Shown one piece after another: positions 44,290 to 53,667 of a DNA stretch of 64,000 nucleotides (positions within the stretch are counted from its first letter, which is position 1; the number at the start of each line of letters is the position of its first letter). Below the pieces are notes generated by a model that was not told the DNA's origin, made no database searches, and saw nothing but the letters and a program-made list of their open reading frames with translations. The DNA lies in NCBI GenBank assembly GCA_964602845.1, contig CAZRSW010000001.1:1-64000 (forward strand), given 5' to 3'. Origin of the DNA: CAZRSW01 sp964602845 (lineage in GTDB: Bacteria; Chloroflexota; Dehalococcoidia; Lucifugimonadales; UBA826). Made by a program: the position numbers and the translations under genes.

Positions 44290-45117
44290 ATGCTAACAAA
44301 AAGAGTAATACCTTGTTTGGATGTCGATAATGGCAGGGTAGTAAAAGGAATAAGTTTTGTGCATCTGCGAGATGCCGGAGACCCGGTTGAGTTGGCAAAG
44401 TACTATGATGAACAAGGCGCAGACGAGTTGGTATTTCTGGATATAACTGCTTCGTCGGATGCTAGGGATATAATGAGAAATTTGGTAGAGGAGGTATCTG
44501 AGCAAGTATTTATTCCTCTCACGGTGGGAGGTGGCCTCAGGAATATTTCTGATCTTCGCATGATTCTAGAATCAGGTGCTGATAAAGTTTCCATAAATAC
44601 GGCGGCACTTGTCGAATCAGAATTGGTCACGGAGGCGTCACATTATTTTGGTGCACAATGTATTGTGGTAGCAATCGATGCTAAGAAGATTGATATTCAG
44701 GGTAATCGTAGGAGTTTTCATATTAGGGGAAATCTGAAAGGTACAGAAATAGACGCTAATTCCAAATGGGAGGTCTATTCTCATGGGGGAAGGGAGCCAA
44801 CAGGTGTTGATGCCGTAAAATGGGCGAATAAAGTTGTGGAATTGGGTGCTGGTGAGCTTTTAATAACCAGTATGGATCAGGATGGCCATCAAAATGGCTA
44901 TGATACTGAGTTGCTGTCAGAAATTTCAGAAACTGTCGCTGTCCCAGTTATTGCGAGTGGTGGAGCGGGCTCTCTTGATCATCTGCGGCAAGCTATTGAA
45001 TTCGGGAAGGCTGATGCTGTCCTTGCAGCAAGCATATTTCACTATGGGACTTTTACCATAAAAGAAGTTAAAGAATACTTGAGTCATTCAGGAATCCCAA
45101 TAAGGATAGTTACTTGA
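44290..45117 (+). CDS. hisF: Imidazole glycerol phosphate synthase subunit HisF
   Basis: Cyclase subunit producing IGP and AICAR. The 275-residue protein has RVIPCLDVDNGRVVKG with the catalytic aspartate near 11, VGGGLRNI, and TSMDQDGHQNGYD with the second aspartate. It is slightly long because of an insert around residues 135-160 (KKIDIQGNRRSFHIRGNLKG). hisIE follows. Confidence 0.95.
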   Translation: MLTKRVIPCLDVDNGRVVKGISFVHLRDAGDPVELAKYYDEQGADELVFLDITASSDARDIMRNLVEEVSEQVFIPLTVGGGLRNISDLRMILESGADKVSINTAALVESELVTEASHYFGAQCIVVAIDAKKIDIQGNRRSFHIRGNLKGTEIDANSKWEVYSHGGREPTGVDAVKWANKVVELGAGELLITSMDQDGHQNGYDTELLSEISETVAVPVIASGGAGSLDHLRQAIEFGKADAVLAASIFHYGTFTIKEVKEYLSHSGIPIRIVT

Positions 45118-45150
45118 ATGACCAATCTTATAGACTATGGGGGATTAATA

Positions 45151-45786
45151 ATGAATCAGATTCAATTAGATGAGAATGGTCTTGTACCCGCTATCGCCCA
45201 ACATGCTGAATCTGGGGAAGTATTAATGCTTGGCTACATGAATCCTGGCTCATTATCTAGGACACTCGAAAGTGGAGAAGTATGGTTCTACAGTCGCAGT
45301 CGATCTGACCTTTGGCACAAAGGGGAGATGTCTGGTAGTTTTTTGAAAGTGGAATCGACTTATGTAGACTGCGATGGAGACACAATACTACTTAAGGTTA
45401 TGCCGAGCGGGCCAGTATGTCATACAGGCGAAGAGAACTGTTTCTCTACGCCATTACCAGAGGATTTTGAATTTACCCGGAAAGATTACTCTGCTGGTGT
45501 TTTGGAAGATTTGTTTGCGTTGATTCAAGATAGGAAAAATACTCTTCGTGCTGATAGTTACACCTGCGATCTATTCGAAAAGGGTGTGCCACGTATTGCC
45601 CAAAAAGTCATAGAGGAAGCTGGTGAATCCTCTATAGCGGCGCTGACTGGGCGAAATGATCAATTGTCTAATGAAATGGCTGACCTTTTTTACCATTGCC
45701 TGGTTTTACTTTCAGCTTGCGACATCGCCCCACAGAATGTGTGGCAAGTGCTGAGAGACAGGATGTCGAATACGTTAACCGATTAG
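45151..45786 (+). CDS. hisIE: Bifunctional phosphoribosyl-AMP cyclohydrolase / phosphoribosyl-ATP pyrophosphatase
   Basis: Steps two and three of histidine synthesis in one protein. The HisI half (about 1-115) has LMLGYMNPGSL, WFYSRSRSDLWHKGE, YVDCDGDT and CHTGEENCF with zinc cysteines. The HisE half (about 120-211) has LEDLFALIQDRK, QKVIEEAGESSIA and EMADLFYHCLVLL. I chose ATG 45151 behind ggggg; an ATG directly after hisF (45118) would add 11 residues. hisG, hisD, hisC and hisB are elsewhere. Confidence 0.93.
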   Translation: MNQIQLDENGLVPAIAQHAESGEVLMLGYMNPGSLSRTLESGEVWFYSRSRSDLWHKGEMSGSFLKVESTYVDCDGDTILLKVMPSGPVCHTGEENCFSTPLPEDFEFTRKDYSAGVLEDLFALIQDRKNTLRADSYTCDLFEKGVPRIAQKVIEEAGESSIAALTGRNDQLSNEMADLFYHCLVLLSACDIAPQNVWQVLRDRMSNTLTD

Positions 45787-46691
45787 TTTGATATGATTTG
45801 AGCCTTGACAGAGGATCCATCTGCGTCTAGAGCGGCGTTCATGGCTGTTGTGGCCACCTCAATTTGCATATTATCAGGTTGTTTGGTCGTCAAAGCTTGA
45901 AGTGCTAGGTTAGGTAACGATATTGCCTTGACAAGCACGTTATCCGAATATTTCCCACTTATACGAATAAATTCATAGCTTATCCCAGCTATCAAGGGTA
46001 TTAGTATTATGCGAGAGGATATCAGCCATGTTAAATGATGTAGATTCTCAGGTTCCCGAGGGACAAGTGTGAAAGTGATAATTGAGACCACCATTACGGT
46101 TAGCAGGAATGCTGTTCCGCACCGGGGATGTGCTTTTGAGTACTTGCGAATTGTCTCAGGGTTGAGCATGTCCCCGTGTTCTACAGCATGAACTGTCATG
46201 TGCTCTGCGCCATGGTACATAAAGACTCGACGTATGTCTTTAGTGAGACCTATAAGCAATATGTAAGCGATGAATATTAATAAACGAAATATACCTTCAA
46301 CCAGATTGCTTATCAGATCAGCCCCCATAATTCCTTCAAAGGGTCTGCTTAAAAATAAAGGGAGCATGAAAAAGAGTGCAACAGATAACAGGAGGGAGAA
46401 CGTTATCATGATGGCCATTGAAACATTCCCTACTTCCTCTCCTTCTTCCGCGCTAACGTTGGCTGAGAATCCGAGCGAATCCATTCCAATGATTAGAGTT
46501 TCGGCGAGGGCCAAGCATCCTCTGAGTATTGGTATCTTTCTACTAGCACCTGAAAAAATCTTACTTACCGGTTTGGTACGTACAACAATTTCGCCTGAAG
46601 GAGATCGTACAGCTACAGCCACGTTTTTCTGGCCGCGTATCATGACGCCTTCAATCACGGCTTGCCCCCCGTATGTGTGGGCGTTTTTCAC
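45783..46691 (-). CDS. DUF1385 membrane protein
   Basis: A 302-residue integral membrane protein with the DUF1385 signatures YGGQAVIEGVMIRGQKNVAV at the start and MYHGAEHMTVHAVEHGD in the middle, where histidines suggest metal binding. About four hydrophobic segments lie around residues 90-245. Function unknown; the family often sits next to rpmE, as here. GTG start. Its stop overlaps hisIE by four bases, convergent. Confidence 0.85.
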   Translation of the reverse strand: MKNAHTYGGQAVIEGVMIRGQKNVAVAVRSPSGEIVVRTKPVSKIFSGASRKIPILRGCLALAETLIIGMDSLGFSANVSAEEGEEVGNVSMAIMITFSLLLSVALFFMLPLFLSRPFEGIMGADLISNLVEGIFRLLIFIAYILLIGLTKDIRRVFMYHGAEHMTVHAVEHGDMLNPETIRKYSKAHPRCGTAFLLTVMVVSIITFTLVPREPENLHHLTWLISSRIILIPLIAGISYEFIRISGKYSDNVLVKAISLPNLALQALTTKQPDNMQIEVATTAMNAALDADGSSVKAQIISN

Positions 46692-46768
46692 GAACGTGCT
46701 GGGTTATATATGCCTAAAAAATTGGGTGTCAGGAAGGCCATCACCCTTTTGAGCATCTTCATCCTTAT

Positions 46769-46975
46769 CTATTCTTCCAGCTTGAAGCGTCTTCTCAGCC
46801 TTTCGACACGACCTTCTGTGTCTACGATGCGCTGCTCCCCGGTGAAAAACGGATGGCATTTAGAGCATATTTCGACGCTTAACTCCGACTTGGATGAACC
46901 CGTAACAAAGTTATTACCACATGAACATGTTACCTGTGCAGTGGGGAAGTATTCTGGGTGTATTTCTGGTTTCAT
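46769..46975 (-). CDS. rpmE: 50S ribosomal protein L31
   Basis: A 68-residue large-subunit protein of the zinc-binding (C+) type: CSCGNNF and CSKCHPFFTGEQRIVDTEGR carry the four-cysteine set. Type C+ forms are the zinc-replete version in bacteria that have two. It lies four bases after rpmA and ahead of DUF1385. Confidence 0.95.
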   Translation of the reverse strand: MKPEIHPEYFPTAQVTCSCGNNFVTGSSKSELSVEICSKCHPFFTGEQRIVDTEGRVERLRRRFKLEE

Positions 46976-46979
46976 CGTA

Positions 46980-47240
46980 TTAATTTTCTATAGGGTAGAC
47001 GCTTGCGCATTTTCGACCGCTACTAGCGAATTCATATTTCACGGTGCCATCGATAAGTGCGAAAAGTGTGTGGTCTTTTCCAACGCCGACGTTCTGTCCG
47101 GGGCGTATCTTGGTGCCTCTTTGTCGGACTAGTATGGAGCCTGATGACACTAATTCGGTGTCGTATTTTTTGACGCCAAGCCGTTTGGCATTGCTATCTC
47201 GCCCATTGCGAGTGCTCCCTCCACCTTTTTTGTGAGCCAT
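46980..47240 (-). CDS. rpmA: 50S ribosomal protein L27
   Basis: An 86-residue protein whose N-terminus (MAHKKGGGSTRNGRDS) reaches the peptidyl-transferase centre. There is no N-terminal extension of the kind cleaved in Firmicutes. It ends KCASVYPIEN and follows rplU by three bases. Confidence 0.96.
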   Translation of the reverse strand: MAHKKGGGSTRNGRDSNAKRLGVKKYDTELVSSGSILVRQRGTKIRPGQNVGVGKDHTLFALIDGTVKYEFASSGRKCASVYPIEN

Positions 47241-47243
47241 ATT

Positions 47244-47573
47244 CTATTCCTCATCCTCTTTTGTTATGCTACTTACTCGAAGGTCAGTATAATTTTGTCG
47301 ATGGCCGTTCTTTTTCCGGTATCTTGTTTTGGCCTTGTATTTGAAAACTATGACCTTTTTTGCCTTGCCCTTACTGACAACCTGGGCTGAGACCGAGGCG
47401 CCCTTTACATTGGGGCCTCCCAAAGTTACAACCCCATCCAACGATAGTAACTTGACTGTGTCTATTTCCAAGGTGTCCCCTTCATCTCCTGGGAGCGATT
47501 CCACTCTTATGGTATCGCCTTCTGTTACACCATACTGTTTGCCACCGCATTCTATTATTGCGAAATTAGACAT
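47244..47573 (-). CDS. rplU: 50S ribosomal protein L21
   Basis: A 109-residue large-subunit protein with ECGGKQYGVTEGD at the start and KAKTRYRKKNGHRQNYT near the end, the rRNA-binding signature. First gene of rplU-rpmA-rpmE-DUF1385. The gap to truB (90 bases) probably holds a promoter; I see no clear hexamers. Confidence 0.96.
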   Translation of the reverse strand: MSNFAIIECGGKQYGVTEGDTIRVESLPGDEGDTLEIDTVKLLSLDGVVTLGGPNVKGASVSAQVVSKGKAKKVIVFKYKAKTRYRKKNGHRQNYTDLRVSSITKEDEE

Positions 47574-47663
47574 TTACCTTCCCGCTATAAACCGATTTGT
47601 CCCCACAAAGCTCTCATTTTAACTATTGAGATGGTATATAGTCAACTGAAATTAGTGAAAATT

Positions 47664-48560
47664 TTAGCTGCAGAAAACTTTTTTGGGTTGCCATTCGTTT
47701 GTGTTGCAGGTTTGTTTTAATATCGCGACAAACTTTCCGTCGTTTTGGTATGCTCTCACTAGAGAGTCCTTGTTCATTTCTCCGGTGATCTTGTCATTAA
47801 TGATTTTTCGACCATGTCTTATCAAGTCGATCTGATAACTGTCCAGTTGCATTTTAGGGAACTCGGGAATGCATAGATCCGCGTCCAACACTACTTTTTG
47901 AGGATCTCCAATGCTTAAGCACTGTAAAGCGTATTCTAAGGGCACAGCATCTTTTAGTATGAATGGGCCGGCTTTTGTACGCCTTAATTCGCTTAAATGG
48001 GCTCCGCAGCCAAGCATTTCACCTAGATCATGCGCCAGGGATCTTACATAGAAACCTTTGCCGCATGTGATGATCGTAGTAATGTAAGGAGATTCGAAAC
48101 TAACCAAGGTGATGTCGTGCAAAATCGCTGGTCTCTTTTTCTGTTGAATGGGGACTCCTTTCCTTGCCATATCGTACATCCTCCTACCATTCAGTTTTAA
48201 CGCACTATATTTTGGGACAGATTGCAGTATGTTATCTTTAAGATTTTGCAGCGCAAATACTACCTCTGTTATGCCAACGTGCGAATAATCTTGAACGGAG
48301 GTTGTTACGCCCTCAGTGTCATAGGTATCTGTACAAATTCCAAGTTCAATAACGGCTCTATAACTTTTGTCCCCCATTAAAATATACTCTAGCAGACGTG
48401 TTCCTAATCCTAAGGCGACTGGAATCACACCGGTTGCAGCGGGGTCTAGGGTGCCTCCGTGACCGGCTTTTCGGAGATTGGCGGCCCTCTTAACTTTTCG
48501 TACTACATCCATGGATGTTAATCCGCGAGGTTTATCTATGTTGATGACACCATTGATCAT
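47664..48560 (-). CDS. truB: tRNA pseudouridine-55 synthase
   Basis: Makes pseudouridine 55 in the T loop of tRNAs. The 298-residue protein has INIDKPRGLTSMDVVRKVKR, the catalytic aspartate in HGGTLDPAATGVIPVALG, and FYVRSLAHDLGE. Its ATG overlaps the rbfA stop by four bases, as is common for this pair. Confidence 0.95.
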   Translation of the reverse strand: MINGVINIDKPRGLTSMDVVRKVKRAANLRKAGHGGTLDPAATGVIPVALGLGTRLLEYILMGDKSYRAVIELGICTDTYDTEGVTTSVQDYSHVGITEVVFALQNLKDNILQSVPKYSALKLNGRRMYDMARKGVPIQQKKRPAILHDITLVSFESPYITTIITCGKGFYVRSLAHDLGEMLGCGAHLSELRRTKAGPFILKDAVPLEYALQCLSIGDPQKVVLDADLCIPEFPKMQLDSYQIDLIRHGRKIINDKITGEMNKDSLVRAYQNDGKFVAILKQTCNTNEWQPKKVFCS

Positions 48561-48937
48561 AGTCTTTCAACATTCTCATCATCTTGCGGAATATTGATGG
48601 ATTCGAGAATTCCCATGATATGTCTTGCATGGTCATATGAATCATCTAGTACGAATCTGAGTTTTGGCACGTTCCTTATATCAATATTTGCCCTTAATTG
48701 CCTATGTATGAATCCAGCCGCAGAATTGAGGGCAACTATGGATTTGGAACGCTCTTCATGACTTCCTATAATGCTGACGAGGACGGTGGCATATCTCAGA
48801 TCTTTACTTCCTTTTACAGAAGTGATCGTGGTAAGGTCAGACAATCTAGGATCTTTCACCTTGGAAAGAACGATTTCGCTTATCTCTTTACGCAACAACG
48901 AGTTTACGCTGTTCATCCTGTTTGGAGCGTTTGGCAT
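48557..48937 (-). CDS. rbfA: Ribosome-binding factor A
   Basis: Small-subunit maturation factor, 126 residues with a KH-like fold. It has NSLLRKEISEIVLSKVKDPR, ATVLVSIIGS and RNVPKLRFVLDDSYDHARHI. An in-frame ATG seven codons in (48916) is an alternative start. Sits between infB and truB in the standard order. Confidence 0.93.
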   Translation of the reverse strand: MPNAPNRMNSVNSLLRKEISEIVLSKVKDPRLSDLTTITSVKGSKDLRYATVLVSIIGSHEERSKSIVALNSAAGFIHRQLRANIDIRNVPKLRFVLDDSYDHARHIMGILESINIPQDDENVERL

Positions 48938-49002
48938 AACTCTATAAATTTCTATTTACTTGCCTAGCAAAAATACCCAATATAGCTTAGGGAGATCCTT
49001 GA

Positions 49003-50778
49003 TTAAACTTCTGTCTTGATATATGCCTCAAGCACATCATCTTCTTCAAAACCGTCGAACCCATCTATGGTTAATCCGGCTTCAAAACCGTTTGACACTT
49101 CTCGAACATCGTCATTGAAATGTCTTAAAGTTGATATGGGTCCCACAAATATCTCATCTCCATTTCTTAAGACGTGAATGCTAGATCCCCGTCCGATAGT
49201 TCCATCATTTACATAAATCCCTGCGATTTTGCCATGTTTCCCGATATTAAATGTTGCTCTAACAGATGCTCTTCCGGTGAAAACTTCCTCTAGGGTTGGT
49301 TGCAGCATACCGTCCAAGGCGTTTTTTATATCGTCTGCTAGCTGGTAAATAATCTTGTATGATCTGATCTCTATCCCTTCCTGTTTTGCTAATGATTCTG
49401 CACCACCTTCAGGGCCGGAGTTGAAACCTATCACTATTGCATCGGATGCCACGGCGAGTAATATATCCCTTTCGGTGATACTCCCGCTAGCTATATGAAT
49501 GATATTAACCTTAGTGTCGTCCGTATTAAGATCATTAAGGATATTTCTTATGGCTTCTATGGTGCCTTGTACGTCGGTCTTGATGATGAGATTTACCGAT
49601 CTTATTTCCCCCAGCTGTGCTCTGATGTGTACATCCTGTAGAGAAGCCGTATCGTTGTTCTTGATCGTTTTTCTAAATACATCTATCGCTTGACGAGCAG
49701 ATTTTTCATCGTCAGCGATTCCAAATATACTGCCGGCCTCGGGCACATCATCGATTCCCATAATTTCTGCTGGTGTAGACGGGCCTGCGGTCGCGATTTG
49801 GTTTCCGTTGTAGTCAAACATTGCACGTATTCGCCCATGAATTTCCCCCAAGACTACGATATCACCTTTGCGTAGAGTTCCTGTCTGAACCAACACTGTG
49901 GCGATCGATCCTCTACTTTTGTCTCTCCGTGCTTCTACGACAACCCCCTTGGCTTTCCGTTTTGGATTAGCTCGTAGTTCACTAATTTCTGCTACTAGTA
50001 TTACGCTCTCTAGGAGCTGTTCCACTCCTTCACCTGTGATCCCCGAGAGTGGCACGGCTATTGTTTCTCCGCCCCATTCTTCAATTAACAAATTTTGTTC
50101 TGATAATTGGCGATTTACTCTTTCTATATCGGCACCTGGAACATCTTTCTTTGTGATTGCCACTATGATGGGCACATTCGCTGCCCTTGCATGGTCTATG
50201 GCTTCTATAGTTTGTGGCATCAGGCCGTCGTCAGCTGCGATGACTACTATAGCAATGTCTGTGATTTGTGCTCCTCTCACCCTCATCGCAGTGAACGCCT
50301 CGTGGCCAGGGGTATCTAGGAAGGTGATTGGAGTATCGTTGAATATGGTTTGGTAAGCACCTATATGTTGAGTGATACCTCCAGATTCATCGTCCACAAC
50401 ATTAGTATCTCTTATGTTGTCTAAAAGGGTAGTTTTGCCATGGTCAACATGACCTAAGACCGTTACTACTGGTGCCCTTGTTTGCAAGTCCGCAGGATCT
50501 TCTCCATCGGTATTTACAGTTAGAGATGTGGCAGGGGTTACGGATTCCCCGACTGGCCTCGCCTGGAATCCAAAAATCTGAGCTACTATAGCTGCGATTT
50601 CGTATTCGATCACATCATTTACAGAGAACATATATCCACCCCTCATTAGTCCCTTGACTACTTCCACGGCCCCAACCTTCATCATGTCAGCTAGATCACC
50701 AACTGTTATTGCGTCTGGAAGATCAAGTAAGGCATGTTCTCTTCGGCCTGTAGAGGTACGTACAATCTCTTCGGTCAT
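49003..50778 (-). CDS. infB: Translation initiation factor IF-2, short form
   Basis: GTPase that places initiator tRNA on the ribosome. At 591 residues it lacks the long charged N-terminal region of E. coli IF-2. Instead one IF2_N-like helix-turn segment (about 20-72) leads straight to the G domain, with VTVLGHVDHGKTTLLD at about 105-120, DTPGHEAF and NKKD-like TKKD. Domains II, III (C1) and IV (C2) follow. Its size and position in nusA-ylxR-infB-rbfA-truB are normal for lean genomes. Confidence 0.95.
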   Translation of the reverse strand: MTEEIVRTSTGRREHALLDLPDAITVGDLADMMKVGAVEVVKGLMRGGYMFSVNDVIEYEIAAIVAQIFGFQARPVGESVTPATSLTVNTDGEDPADLQTRAPVVTVLGHVDHGKTTLLDNIRDTNVVDDESGGITQHIGAYQTIFNDTPITFLDTPGHEAFTAMRVRGAQITDIAIVVIAADDGLMPQTIEAIDHARAANVPIIVAITKKDVPGADIERVNRQLSEQNLLIEEWGGETIAVPLSGITGEGVEQLLESVILVAEISELRANPKRKAKGVVVEARRDKSRGSIATVLVQTGTLRKGDIVVLGEIHGRIRAMFDYNGNQIATAGPSTPAEIMGIDDVPEAGSIFGIADDEKSARQAIDVFRKTIKNNDTASLQDVHIRAQLGEIRSVNLIIKTDVQGTIEAIRNILNDLNTDDTKVNIIHIASGSITERDILLAVASDAIVIGFNSGPEGGAESLAKQEGIEIRSYKIIYQLADDIKNALDGMLQPTLEEVFTGRASVRATFNIGKHGKIAGIYVNDGTIGRGSSIHVLRNGDEIFVGPISTLRHFNDDVREVSNGFEAGLTIDGFDGFEEDDVLEAYIKTEV

Positions 50779-50822
50779 AATTCCCCCTTCCTCAAACTAA
50801 CGCAATTTGATTCACTGCAGTT

Positions 50823-51083
50823 CTATTTTTGTTGATGCTTTTCCAATAATACTGCAAAGTCCTTCCATTGAGCATCGCTTATGATTATTCTTAAAGCTCG
50901 CTCAAACTTAGACTTTTGTATTATTGCCATATCCGAACCCACACAAAAGTCCTCACAAACATAGGTGCCCCTTCCAGGAGACTTGCCTGATTTGTCAAGA
51001 GTGATACCTAGGCTTATGTCTGCAGTTATTCTTAAGAGTTTTCTCTTATCAACCCTGTTGTCACACCTGACGCAGCTTCGCAA
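50823..51083 (-). CDS. YlxR family (DUF448) RNA-binding protein
   Basis: An 86-residue protein of the YlxR family, found almost always between nusA and infB. The signature is SCVRCDNRVDKRKLLRI near the start and GKSPGRGTYVCED in the middle. Family members bind nucleic acid and have been linked to RNase P and transcription control. TTG start, 41 bases after the nusA stop. Confidence 0.88.
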   Translation of the reverse strand: MRSCVRCDNRVDKRKLLRITADISLGITLDKSGKSPGRGTYVCEDFCVGSDMAIIQKSKFERALRIIISDAQWKDFAVLLEKHQQK

Positions 51084-51124
51084 TGATACTTTTGATATTT
51101 CAAATCACCGAATTTACACTGATA

Positions 51125-52672
51125 TTATCGTCGTTTCTTACTTGTCTTGGTTTTACGTCCGCTGTTTTTTCTTCTCTGGGTGTTCGCAGGCTCCTTCCTT
51201 CTGCTGCGCCTGGCAGTTATACCACCTTTCAAATCTTCGATATCTTCAGCGAACCGTATCATTCCAGCTTGATTCTGGTTGTACCCCGCTCCACTTATCG
51301 ACCAGATATCCTCTGGAACTTCATATAGGTGGGTTCCAGTCTCTTCTTCATCTTGGATCGGTTGATCTTCATCCAGTGGTAAAAATTCTTGATCCCCCCG
51401 GGATTCCAAGTTGTCTAGCCCTGGCTCTTCTATTATTTGAACGATTTCAGATTCTCCGTTCCCATCTGAGCCGATGTCTGCTGTATGGACGTCATCTTCT
51501 GCGGATAACAGCGATTCTTGGTCGATAGTATCTGTGGTATCTTCTTCGTCAGGTTTATCCGATGTTGGTGGACTGATTCGATCATCATCTTCCGCCTGAA
51601 GTACAGGTGATGGACTTGGAAGCTTTGACAAATCGACATGCTGGTCACTCTGTATATCTACCCTCCAACCTGTCAGTTTAGCTGCTAACCTAGCGTTTTG
51701 ACCCTCCTTGCCGATGGCAAGTGAGAGGTGCCGATCCGGAACTATGGCGGATGCGCTACTTTCTTCAACATTGATGTTAACACGCAAAACTTGTGATGGG
51801 CTCAACGCATTGGCGATGTATTTATGGACGTCCTTGTTCCATTCGAGTATATCTATCTTTTCGCCTTGGAGCTCGTTAACTATACTCTGTATTCGAACAC
51901 CTCTTAAACCCACACAAGATCCTACCGGATCAACGCCGTCTTGTTTTGCCCTAACAGACACCTTGCTTCTTGAACCGCTTTCACGAGCCACAGCCATGAT
52001 TTCAACTGCTCCATTGAAAATTTCAGGCACTTCCTGCTCAAAAAGCCTTTTTAGTAGCAGCTCATCGGTTCTAGACATGATCAGTTCCGGTCCTTTGGGA
52101 GAATCCATGTCTATTGCTTGCAGCAAAACTTTGAGCTTGGAACCAGTTCGGTATCTTTCGGATGAAACTTGTTGGCTAATGGGCAGTAGAGCTTCAGTTC
52201 TACCGGTATCAACGATTACTTTACCAGGCTCAATTCGTTGAACCGTTACCGTAATTATTTCGCCTTCTTTGCCTGCGTATTCTGAGAGAACAATCTCTTT
52301 TTCCGCCTCTCGTAGCCTTTGTAGTACTACCTGTTTGGCCGTTTGAGCGGCAATGCGGCCCGCGCTATTAGGTATATTCTCAGTTGGTATAGTGTCACCA
52401 ACTTTTGCCGATTTTTTAAACTTCGTTTGGGCTTCAGACAGGTCTATTTCCTGTAGGGGATCTTCCACCGACTCTACTACTGTTTTGATGATGTCAACTT
52501 TGATATCTCCAGAGCCGGGGTCTAGCTTTACTGAAATGTTACGGCCTTCTGTAACACTGTCTTTTTTAAAAGCAGAAACCAAGGCAGCTTCAATAGCAGA
52601 CATCACCTTTTCTCTGGGCAAATTGCGCTCAGCGGCCAACTGTGTCAAAGCGATCAAAAAATCACTTTTCAT
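51125..52672 (-). CDS. nusA: Transcription factor NusA
   Basis: Elongation, pausing and termination factor. I chose ATG 52672 (515 residues, MKSDFLIALTQLAAERNLPR) behind a strong gggggtc; the frame opens 18 codons earlier. Domains in order: N-terminal RNAP-binding (1-125), S1 (about 130-200), KH1 and KH2 (about 200-345). Beyond them is an acidic tail of about 130 residues rich in D and E, ending in a basic RRKNSGRKTKTSKKRR terminus. rimP is not upstream. Confidence 0.94.
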   Translation of the reverse strand: MKSDFLIALTQLAAERNLPREKVMSAIEAALVSAFKKDSVTEGRNISVKLDPGSGDIKVDIIKTVVESVEDPLQEIDLSEAQTKFKKSAKVGDTIPTENIPNSAGRIAAQTAKQVVLQRLREAEKEIVLSEYAGKEGEIITVTVQRIEPGKVIVDTGRTEALLPISQQVSSERYRTGSKLKVLLQAIDMDSPKGPELIMSRTDELLLKRLFEQEVPEIFNGAVEIMAVARESGSRSKVSVRAKQDGVDPVGSCVGLRGVRIQSIVNELQGEKIDILEWNKDVHKYIANALSPSQVLRVNINVEESSASAIVPDRHLSLAIGKEGQNARLAAKLTGWRVDIQSDQHVDLSKLPSPSPVLQAEDDDRISPPTSDKPDEEDTTDTIDQESLLSAEDDVHTADIGSDGNGESEIVQIIEEPGLDNLESRGDQEFLPLDEDQPIQDEEETGTHLYEVPEDIWSISGAGYNQNQAGMIRFAEDIEDLKGGITARRSRRKEPANTQRRKNSGRKTKTSKKRR

Positions 52673-52711
52673 TCTTGTTGACCCCCTTAAATTTCTATCG
52701 TTAATAACAAA

Positions 52712-52734
52712 GAAAGTGGGCTGCACCCACTTTC
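52712..52734 (-). terminator. Hairpin in the nusA leader, possible attenuator
   Basis: A perfect 9-bp stem (gaaagtggg/cccactttc) with a five-base loop lies 40 bases ahead of nusA. On the minus strand it is followed by tttgttatt, a broken T run, so partial termination is possible. Confidence 0.5.
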
Positions 52735-52890
52735 AATCAAAACTTACATTCTGTTACTAATCGATTATAGCACCGTGTTAACGATCAAAACAACTCCAAA
52801 ATTTCCGAAATTCACTGGTGTGTTGATGTAACCGTGATAGACTGCATGCTGTTACCTAAAGCACAGTGGATTTTTAGGGATTGATATGGC

Positions 52891-53667
52891 ATGGATATTG
52901 CTCGATATTTCCGAATAGTTGGTCACATTATTGCGCTTGCATTGGTTATATGTATCATGGCTTCTTGTAGAGCCGCCGAGCAAAAGACACCACTTATGGT
53001 TTTTGCTGCGGCGAGCCTGACAGATGTTTTCTTAGAACTTGAGATAGAATACGAGCAGCATACAAACGTGGATTTGGAGTTTAATTTTGGACCATCACTT
53101 ATGTTAGCTGTCGAGATTTCTCATGGGGCACCCGCTGATGCGCTTATTTCGGCGGATCCTGAATCGGTCGCGTTTTTGGTTGATGAGAATTATGCTGATG
53201 TTGAAGATGTAGTTGCTTTGGCCACTAACGTTATGGTTGTACTTGTCGACGAAGAGGTTGAACCGATCGTTGTAGAAGGGATACAGGATTTAGGTATGAT
53301 TGCTATCGCCGATCCGCAGTTGGCACCGGCTGGCAGATACGCAATGCAAGCTCTTAGAAATTTGGGCATTTGGAACGAGGTTAAAGACCGGGTGGTCATA
53401 GGGGCTGATGTGCGAGCGGCTCTTGCGTACTTACAGATGGGAAATGTGGATGCTGCATTGGTTTATAAAAGTGATCAGGCTGTTGTTCCTGATAAACGGA
53501 TTCTAGATATAATCCCAACTGAATCACATGACCAAATAAGGTATGTGGGGGTACCGGTGACTGATGGAGATGCGTACAGAGAATCAAATAGCTTTATTGA
53601 CTTTCTAACTACTAGTGACGCACAGGCCATTTTTGCCAAACATGGCTTTGTATCTCTGAAACCTTAA
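52891..53667 (+). CDS. modA: Molybdate ABC transporter substrate-binding protein
   Basis: A 258-residue periplasmic-type binding lipoprotein with lipobox IMASC (C26). The ligand region matches ModA: VFAAASLTDVFLEL, FNFGPSLMLAVEISHGAPAD and ALVYKSDQ. It should bind molybdate or tungstate. Its stop overlaps modB (TAATG). It lies divergently from nusA. Confidence 0.92.
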   Translation: MDIARYFRIVGHIIALALVICIMASCRAAEQKTPLMVFAAASLTDVFLELEIEYEQHTNVDLEFNFGPSLMLAVEISHGAPADALISADPESVAFLVDENYADVEDVVALATNVMVVLVDEEVEPIVVEGIQDLGMIAIADPQLAPAGRYAMQALRNLGIWNEVKDRVVIGADVRAALAYLQMGNVDAALVYKSDQAVVPDKRILDIIPTESHDQIRYVGVPVTDGDAYRESNSFIDFLTTSDAQAIFAKHGFVSLKP

